This document shows positions 56,212 through 64,000 of a stretch of DNA of 64,000 nucleotides, piece after piece; positions within the stretch are counted from its first letter, which is position 1, and every line of letters starts with the position of its first letter. The translations under genes were made by a program, and so were the position numbers. The DNA comes from Pestalotiopsis fici W106-1 (taxonomy: Eukaryota > Ascomycota > Sordariomycetes > Amphisphaeriales > Sporocadaceae). The notes under the pieces were generated by a model. It worked only from the letters and a program-made list of their open reading frames with translations. It was not told the DNA's origin and searched no databases. Location of the stretch: positions 6,389,888 through 6,453,887 of the forward strand of contig NW_006917092.1 of the NCBI RefSeq assembly GCF_000516985.1, read 5' to 3'.

Positions 56212-59200
56212 ATGGCGTCCCTAGTTCGTAGGCCACGGGCCGACCAGCCCAATTCCGCACATTGGGAAAGCCACAAGGAGACTTTGCGTCGTCTATACTT
56301 GGCAGAGAATCGCCCACTGAAATCGGTGAGAGAGATTATGCGACAAAAGCATGACTTCAACGCTACGTATGCACCATGCCGCCCTCTTCGTAGGCGACCA
56401 GGGACTAAATGCTAAATCACTATTAGAGACAAGATGTATAAATACCATTTCAAGCGATGGAGATTTCGGAAAAACATGACCCAAAAAGAGACCCTCAAGC
56501 ACGAGGCTGATGCCGTCGCTGGGCGGGGCGTTGTTCTTCCCTTCAATCATGGTCGGGAGCTCGGCTCGCAACGATTGAAGACGCGGATAATGAAGCTCAA
56601 CAGTCCAGGCACCTACAAACCAATTGAGATTGCTCTTCGCATGATTGTGGAACACTCGTCACAACGCCTGAAGACATGGGATCTACAAAATTACCAGTCA
56701 GGCACTGCTACAGAATCGTGGGCGTCTTCTGCATGTTTTGCAGGTTACGCAATCTCTACGGACCAGGAAGCGGAAGAAAACTGGCTGGTTCTTCGCAAAG
56801 CTGCCGAAGATTTCAGCACAATCTTGCAGAGACAGGAGCCCATGTTGGTGTGGTCAACTTGTAGCATCATCATCCAACTCTTTGCAGTGAATACTGAGCT
56901 GGCGATGGGGTTCATCCGTGTGGTCTTGGACTTCTGCATCAAGCAACTCCGTGAAGGCGACCCACTCAGAGCTCTTTGGGAGGCTGTACTACGTACCGAT
57001 CCAAGTCATATTCCTCAGCTCATAGCACGACTTGTGGCAGCGCAGCTCGGGGTTCTCCACCAAACAACAGCGTCCACTAACCCTTTCGTCGTTCAATACA
57101 CTAAATCCTCCGCAAAATATCTCCATGATCGCCATCTTCTCATGTCATATGACGCACATAACCAAATAGAGTTTATCATCCAGGCGCTCAATTCAAAGTT
57201 GAAGATTGATTCGACAAGATCCATCAGGAACTCACTCATATCGGCTAGTCTTTTCCAGGCGTGCATACATCTGGACGACAAAGAGTATGAGAAAGTCGAG
57301 ATGATTCTCGATACGATCCAGCCCAAGGTCAATAATCCTGGCTTCGGAATTGAACATGCTCAGGTGGTGAACTTCTACGAAGTCAAAGCAGAGATGTTGA
57401 TGGAGCGCGGCAATTATGAGCGTGGTGATAACCGCTGGTCGGAACATTACTACAAAAAGGCTCTAGAAATAGCGCAAACCAATTTATCCGAAACTATGCC
57501 AGAGCGTATCGGGTTCTGCTTGATGGCATTGGGGACATTCTACAGGAGAATAGGGGATGCAAACAGACTCGAGGAAATCCAAGTACGATACGACAAGCAC
57601 CTCAAGTGGATGGCCGGCGAGCACCTCCAGGGGATGGCTGGCGAGAAGCACCCCAAGTGGATACCGACTAACAAAGAGGACATCGAAGAGGATATCGAAG
57701 AGGATAGCGAAGAGGATTTCGATGTCGAAGAGGATGTCGAAGAGGATTTCGATGTCGGAGAGGATGTCGAAGAGGCTGTCGAAGAGGATATAGAAGAAGA
57801 TGTAGAGGAGGCTGTCGAAAAAGCTATCCGTATGCCATTGGCAGAATGGAATATTCGGTGGGTGGCGTCAAATGCTATGCATCAGGTTCCGGACTCATCT
57901 ACTTATCCGATGGATCAGGTCTCGGAAGCCTGCTCGAATCCCATAGATCAGGTTTCAGACGTCTTTTCGAATCCCATGGACACGCTCTCAGAAGTCTTTT
58001 CAGACGTCACAGATCAAGCCTCGGACTACTCGCCGAGCCCCATAGAACAAGTCTCGGACGTTCTGTCATATCTAGGACCTGGTCAACATATAATTGAGGT
58101 CCATGTACAGTGGGAGCTCCCAGACTTTGTCAGCCAAGGTCTCGACAACATGCAGGAACTCGCGACAGTGATGACGATTACTGGCCAGCCATATGAATCA
58201 TACATCAATTCTTGCGAAAACTATATCAAGTCAACGTGGGGTAAAAACCCTTTGATCATTGAGTTCTTCCAAGCTTTTGTCAAATCCAATCTTGATTTCT
58301 CGGCTGTCTCACGTAAGTATGCATCCCAATAATCAAGTAGGAGCTGGAAGCTGAGTATATACAGACGAGCAATTCATTTTCAGTTCAAATAAACTGAATG
58401 TGTCAGCGATGATCAGTTCACCGGCCTTTCCGGGAGACTCCAACGGGTTCACATTTCGACTGAGAGCAACAAGTCACCACTTGGTCGAGACCTGCCAGTG
58501 CATATTATGGCTTGCTGCAGCGTGCAGACCTCCTGAAAGTGGCAGCGTGTATGCATCTGTTGCAAATTTCAGGAAGATTGGTGTACAAAGGTTCAAGATT
58601 GACACAGAACCCTTGAAACCTCTCACCTCACTAGGCTCTCAGTCCGAGTTTCCCTGCTGCTGGCTGAACATGTTTGACGGAGGATATGTCCTTGCCCAAG
58701 GCTTTCCCACACCTCCGAGAGAGTATGGTCGTGGACTTGAGTTGCCACTTGACATAATGATCGAGCAAGCCATGGCATATAGTGCCATCAATCATACCAT
58801 CAATGGTCAAGACTGCATGATTCTCAAGGGCCGGCACACTGCACTTGTCCCGATTCGCATCGAAGGTCTCGAAACTCTTGATCAGACCAGCGAGGTGCAG
58901 TGGCACCTCGTTGGTAAGAGACCAGATCTCGTTCCAATTGACAGCGCTGATCAAATCAAAAGCGAGCAGAAGTACCATTTGACGGACGTAGAATTCTCGA
59001 ACACAAGTCGAGATCTGTCATGGGAAGAGATCGATGCGATGGATGAGAGCGGCCTGAGGATATTTCCTATAGGGAGTATCCGGGAAGTCTCTTCAAAGCG
59101 ATCATTTGTCGGGCATTTTCCGAAGGCACAGATCTTTGTTGGAAGTGACAGGGAAAGGTATGACGAATTGAAGGGAGAACCAAAGGCTGAACCCGTGGGC

Positions 59201-60529
59201 GGGCACGTTATCAAATTTGGACAGGCTGTGAGCCTTACCTTGGGCACAAATGCAGCCACCGGTGGCCTCCTTACTATGTCGGCGGGTACAACAATCAAGC
59301 GTTCCAAATTCGATTCCGTTCCCAAGCGGTCAAAAGCATTCATTGCGGATAAGCTACGCAATGACCGGAATAAGCCACACATATTGTATGATACCAGCAA
59401 GAAGATTGGCTGGATGATACCGGAACCATGCTTGATCTTGTATCTGATTCATTACTGGGCTGCTTTACAGAGTGAAGTCCCAACTTCATCCCGCCAGACT
59501 GGACAACAAAAGCACCATCATCACGGAAAAGACGACGGGGAAACTCAACCGATGAGCTCTGTGAAAGAGCATATGCCTTTCATAAAAGCATCATCCAACG
59601 CTGCACAAGATGCAGCAGATGCGATACTGCACCAGTTTATGGAACCATCGGAACTTCCCAGGCATATTCGTTTCCTTGAGGATCCCGAGAAGTTGGTGTA
59701 CGTCAGAGACATTATTTGTAACATGTATCTGGCCATTGACACACTGGTTGAGCATCAGCAACAGAAGAAGCCTGGAACACTAAATCGACTCAATCCCTTG
59801 GCAACTCACCACGACTTATGGGGGTACGACTTGGCAGATGTCGCAGGGTTCGATGAAGCCCCTGTAAAACGTGTTTCCATTGACAAGACTCAGTGCGGCG
59901 GTTGGCATGAACTTGCCAAACCAAATACCAGGATCGTCGTATTATTTGGAAACAATTTCGGCGAGCTGATCAAATATGAAGATGGTCAGATGATCTGTAA
60001 TCAGTGGAAAAGCGTACCTCCGAAGCGCGACTTCCTGTCTGCTGACAGTGGAACCTTGGAATACCTCCAAGAACTGGTCAATAGAGGTCGTTGTGGTATC
60101 TTTCTCACTGACAAGAATTTCCTGATTTCAAATCTTGAGCAAAAGGATTGTCTAGAGGAAGATTGGCCTTGTTGCAATATGACCTTGCAGATGACTCTGA
60201 CGGCACCTAAGAGAACCATCAGAGTAGGAAAGGGGGAAGCAGTGATAATCGGCAAGGTGTTACGGAGAGAGAAGCGAAAAAGTTTCGGTGAAATGTTTGG
60301 GCAGTGGAGAGCCACACCAGATGAAACGGCGCTTCAAGAGCCTCGCAAACTCCCCAAACAGAACCATTCCCAATGTGCTTTCAGCCCTCCAGGAGCCTGC
60401 CCGTTGTGCTCTGAGGCCAATCGATTGGAGATTGGCAGCAGCAGTGAGAAATCTTCTCCCGAGGGCGCGGACCTCGATTTAGGGACTACACCTGGAACAT
60501 CTAGTAGCTATACACCACAGAGTAGTTAA
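56212..60529 (+). CDS. Clr5-domain protein fused to a fungal module of unknown function
   Basis: Three exons fit one frame: 56212-56366, 56427-58312 and 58365-60529, together 1401 aa. Residues about 15-70 are a Clr5 domain (HWESHKETLRRLYLAENRPL, then KMYKYHFKRWRFRKN across the first intron). An alpha-helical repeat region, two tandem-repeat stretches and a helix follow. After the second 52 bp intron (gtaagt, tatacag) comes a large module with HHLVETCQCILWLAAA, CCWLNMFDGGYVLAQGFPTP and GLELPLDIM. This module is common in fungal orphan and NLR-like gene neighbourhoods. If the second intron is not spliced, the Clr5 protein stops at 58332 and the module is a separate gene starting near 58409. The phase match favours one gene. 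Clr5 domains are linked to fission-yeast silencing, but a role here is open. Confidence 0.65.
57675..57822. repeat. 12-bp acidic coding repeat
   Basis: Roughly twelve imperfect GAAGAGGATRTC units encode EEDI/EEDV blocks in the Clr5 protein, a strongly acidic segment. Confidence 0.85.
57910..58074. repeat. 33-bp coding repeat
   Basis: Five imperfect 33-base units encode 11-residue blocks of the pattern DQVSDVFSNP-x, directly after the acidic repeat. Confidence 0.75.
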
Positions 60530-60626
60530 TCGTAACTACTATTTGATTGCACAAGAACATTGAACTGACCGTCATAGTGAAATCTGTGCACTACGTGCAA
60601 CGAAGTAATGATATATCCCAGGAAAT

Positions 60627-61696
60627 TCATTTCAATCTTGTAGTGTAATCCTCAAAGCGTCGCAGTACCCCTTTACTGTTCCAGAGTTCTTCCGAATTTT
60701 CTGTAGTGCGGTGCGGTATCCCAATCTGCTCGATAGCAAAGCTAGCCGCTACACTGCCGGCAATCGCAGCCGCCCTTATGTCGCTCGTCCTCGCAAGAGT
60801 AATAGCAAATGCACCAAGAAAGGTGTTGCCGCCTCCAGTAGCATCGACGACACTGGAGCTGTCTGTATAAAACGGCGGCAGCCAGAACGTAGACTGTTGA
60901 GACACAATATGACAACCATGTTCTCCAGCACGCACAACGACGGCATAGTGTCTCTTGCTTGTGGTCGTCAAGTCTGTCTCATTCAGTATCTGCCTTGCAC
61001 ATGATTCAATAACTTTGAAGTCAAATGGTTCAGCTGCCCGATGGAATAGTCCGAGTAGTTCGTGATGGTTAGGTGAGAATATGTCCACCTCCTTGCATGC
61101 TTCGATGTGAATTTGCAGGTTGGCTAACGAGCACAGGGCCGGAAATGGCTCCCAAACAATCACCGGGATCTCAGCTACGCCCAAGGCTGATCTCAAAGAT
61201 TTCAGTTGCTTGACTTCTGTAACTAGCTGTGCTGGGCGGTACAGCATGTGGAAAGAGCGCGACGAGAGCAGCTCCTGCGTCAAGGAGCTCGCGACGGGCT
61301 GTAGCGGCTCGGTCAGATAACGGAAGGATTTGCCTAACTCATTGCATCAGTCCTCGATTTCCGTATGCATCAAGGTGGAACGGGTCGGGTCCCACGGCCA
61401 AAAACTGCATCATGGTATTCTAGAAGTCCTCGTGTGGATTTCCCGTCCTTCACGATGAAATCCAGTGAGACGCCCCAGCTGCGGATGAGCTCAGCAACTG
61501 CGTCGGGAAAGTCGTTACCAGCAACAATGAGACTGCCGACAGTGTCGGGTTGAGCTGCTGCTGTCAGACGTGCGCCTAGGGTGCTGTAAGCACCAGAACC
61601 TCCTACACAGTCATGAAGAACCCTGCCATCTGGCAATCGCAGTTCATCCAGGACAATCATGCCCAAAGAGACAAAGTCAATGGAGGAGGGTGCCAT
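60627..61696 (-). CDS. pfkB-family protein, Mak32-like
   Basis: Two exons, 61696-61396 and 61333-60627, with a 62 bp intron (gtggga donor, gttag acceptor) inside the Arg codon of FGRKSFRY; 335 aa. It starts with FVSLGMIVLDELRLPDG and GGSGAYSTLGARL, the sugar-kinase substrate and lid strands. It ends with the anion-hole motif DATGGGNTFLGAFA. Ribokinase-type enzymes have GAGD here, with the Asp as base. This protein has GGGN, which I associate with the yeast Mak32 branch, so kinase activity is doubtful. Mak32 of yeast affects a cytoplasmic double-stranded RNA element. The role in filamentous fungi is not known. Confidence 0.82.
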
Positions 61697-63591
61697 TCTT
61701 GCTTTGACAGTACACTGCTTATATGGATAACTTGATGATTTTCTCAGGTGTTCAAATGGAGAGGCACGCAATGGTTACACCAATACCTCCCTCACCACAT
61801 TGATGTCGCGGGGACCGATTTGCGTTACCTACACACCTTGATGCTATTAGCTGAGAAACCGCTGATCCGAATCATAAAATACCCTGTAGCGCTCGAACTA
61901 GCCTCGGGTATATGAGCCGACAGCACTCCTTCGGGCGGGACCGTACATTTAGTGGGTAGTAGATTCATTGTTGCGGCACTACCTTAACTATCGGTCCTGA
62001 AAATTGATCCAAATATCACACTCTTTTTTGTATCTCTGTACGTGACTGTTGAAGGTCTTGTAAACTTGCAGGAGAACTGACAAAGAAGAGATTAGGAGGA
62101 CTTGACATCTGTTATGACGATGATCATTGACCGCCACTCGACAGGCGCAGCTTTGGGTATCCTCGATGAGCAGGCCTCGCAACTGATGTGAACTTCACAG
62201 ATTTTGGCAGCTACGGCAAGGCCAGGAACAATACGGCACCAATTCAAAAGATAGGGTGGTCATACCCAAAATGCGCTTGGTATGGCAGCATACTGCAACA
62301 ATTGTCCTGATTGAGCCGGTCAAACGAGTCAGGGATGGACTATAGTCGGTAGGGTGGATATCCGCTAAGGTAACTGTGAGTTCGGACCGACAAGATCATG
62401 ACGGCATCTCGATTGATGTTCATTATTCAAAACTAGCTTTTATTAGTATGAGATGAGAAGAAACAGTAAGCCCTGCTTATAAGCGAAGGACAAACTGGAT
62501 GCCAAAAGTGCTCGTCTAGGCTCGTGTTGAATGTTCAAGAGGTCAGAATACGTGCAACATTATTGATCTCATCGCGGAAAGGCGGCCCAAATCGGTTGTG
62601 AAAATAAGCATTAGATGTCGGCACGCTGGTGCAGATGAAACCCTTGCTCATGTGATGCCATAGAATACGAGATCTACACACTGCCGCGGCATCTGTGATC
62701 CTACGCTGGTAGTCCATGCCCAACCTATAGCCAAGCGCCTCCCGCGTGCATATACGAAGTAGAGGAAGGCGAGAAAGGCGACTTTGCGTAAGCAAGTCTT
62801 TTGCAATACAACAATTGTGAGAGCAGACAGAGAGTTCCAGCGGTCCAGAGACGGCTTTTCAGCCTCTCTTTGGATCATTGCTGATGGGCTCTTTGTGAGC
62901 AGCTAAAACTGTTGAAGGTTCAGCGGATTCAGGCACACTTTGGCACCATGTCTGCACCCGCGACTAATGTGCAGAGCCTGGCCTGCCAATGTTGCTTCTG
63001 TGAGACGCTACGCAGAAGGCTCACAGCGCGTTTCGCATGGTCTCAGCAAAAACAATATCACAGCTACTGTCGTGTACCTACATTAAGGCGGACATCTTAG
63101 TGACAGCTGCAAGAAAAGTAATTCTTCGGGCGGGCATCGGCGGGGGACCCTGTTACCAGCAAATCCCGTTGATCTCGGCTCCCCGCATGGGCTGACGCTC
63201 TCATCCCTTTTGGTAACTGGGATCTGCTGGCGCTCTGCCCGCTTGAGTGGAAAAGATCGCCACCATCAGCGGCCACTGCGGCCTTTTGAGCCCACCCGTG
63301 ATTGCCGTGCAGGATGGCCTAGCTGCCTGTTACCTACCGTACTTGTTTAGGCAAACGAACCTAGTGCATTCCTGGACAAATTGGGCCAACCTCCAGCAAG
63401 AGCTTCCATGAGATAAATATTGACGCCCGCCCGAGTTCCTTCTGTTCAATTTTGAAGAGTCGCCATTCTAAACAAATTCACTCTCAAAGCACCTCACGGT
63501 GATTGCTGATCACAGTTGTCCTCAAACCAATTTGTCTACCAAGTACCTATACCCACAGCACACCCAAGAAGACGCTGCATTCCGTCCCAAG
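61697..63591. other. Gene-poor spacer and promoter of the last gene
   Basis: No gene supported in 1.9 kb. An imperfect inverted repeat is at 63152-63230 within G/C-rich promoter-like sequence of the secreted protein gene. Short frames near 62535-63100 are unconvincing. Confidence 0.45.
63152..63230. repeat. Imperfect inverted repeat
   Basis: CCAGCAAATCCC at 63156-63167 faces GGGATCTGCTGG at 63219-63230 (one mismatch). GTTACC at 63152-63157 is also echoed by GGTAAC at 63212-63217. About 50 bases separate the arms. Confidence 0.6.
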
Positions 63592-64000
63592 ATGTTGTCC
63601 ACCCTGCTTCTAGCCTGTGCCGCCACGGTCACGGCATACAATGCAACTGGTCCTTACGGTCTGCACATTACTGGTAAAGAGGATTCGTCGATTGATGGTT
63701 AGTCGTCCAAAATATGAGTTTTTTTTTTTAGTTTTTTTTTTTCCCCATGGTGCTGACACATTGCACAGGTTACGCCGGAGCTTGCCATGCAGGTGCAGCC
63801 ATTGAAGGACTCTGCTTCATTTCTGGTGAATTGAACGACACAACGACATATCAGCAATTCAACTTCAACTACTCAAGCTATGACTCCACCACTGGAGAGG
63901 TGTATCCCTATGGCTGGCTCGAGTGGGAGCTCCCCCTAAGCACCGGCACTGATGGCGAGATTACTTCTGTGCCCTCTGCTCTCCAGATTGATCTAAACTT
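63592..64000 (+). CDS. Secreted protein of unknown function, 5' part (runs off window end)
   Basis: Exons 63592-63697 and 63769 to the window edge are joined by a 71 bp intron with long T-tracts (gttagt donor, cacag acceptor). The signal peptide is MLSTLLLACAATVTA. The mature start reads NATGPYGLHITGKEDSSIDG, then YAGACHAGAAIEGLCF with two Cys, and later GWLEWELPL. I recall similar secreted fungal proteins without known function. It is cut by the window end, so length and C-terminus are unknown. Confidence 0.75.

Noticed and set aside
57557..57793. Lys/Arg/Ser-rich frame in another register of the acidic repeat
   Set aside because: Frame-shifted reading of a low-complexity repeat inside a confident coding region.
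62912..63100. 62-codon frame with a CQCCFC cluster
   Set aside because: No signal peptide and the context is unconvincing; the Cys cluster alone is not enough.

Overview
The window is nuclear DNA of a filamentous ascomycete (Pezizomycotina, most likely Sordariomycetes; the order is a guess). The reasons are short GT-AG introns of about 50-170 bp, long gene-poor spacers with T-tracts and microsatellites, and typical families: CFEM/PTH11 receptor, Dal5-type MFS carriers, a C2H2 plus fungal_trans regulator, an eqolisin protease, a Clr5 protein and many small secreted proteins. Most gene models below were spliced by hand from reading frame, homology and splice consensus. I saw no rRNA, tRNA, CRISPR array or recognisable transposon.

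Layout. 1-14.5 kb is sparse: the 5' part of a CFEM-PTH11 receptor, an UNC93-like carrier, a GT4 glycosyltransferase, a degenerate RING-like protein, a Cys-rich repeat surface protein and a GNAT acetyltransferase. 15.6-25.9 kb holds five accessory-metabolism genes: Dal5-like MFS carrier, a bacterial-type family 5 solute-binding protein, cytochrome P450, TauD/TfdA dioxygenase and an isocitrate-lyase/PEP-mutase superfamily lyase. 26.6-34.4 kb carries a vWA-RBR ubiquitin ligase candidate and a divergent pair of MDR oxidoreductase and C2H2 regulator. 36-44.5 kb has an eqolisin, an S66 carboxypeptidase, a possible MBOAT fragment, a small secreted protein, an FAD monooxygenase and a tiny Cys-rich secreted protein. 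44.8-64 kb mixes a conserved fungal protein with an in-frame stop, a KEN-box protein, thymidylate kinase, a hypothetical protein, a Clr5 protein apparently fused to a second module, a Mak32-like pfkB protein and the start of a secreted protein.

How the genes may work together. The most coherent unit is the five-gene block at 15.6-25.9 kb. It pairs a carrier and a small-molecule-binding protein with two oxidases and a C-C lyase, and is arranged as divergent and tandem pairs. The dioxygenase and lyase promoters share an almost identical CGG-N5-CCG element at nearly the same distance from the start codons. This suggests a co-regulated catabolic or biosynthetic cluster; its substrate cannot be read from the sequence. 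The solute-binding protein, found without any ABC permease in a eukaryote, is the most unexpected gene.
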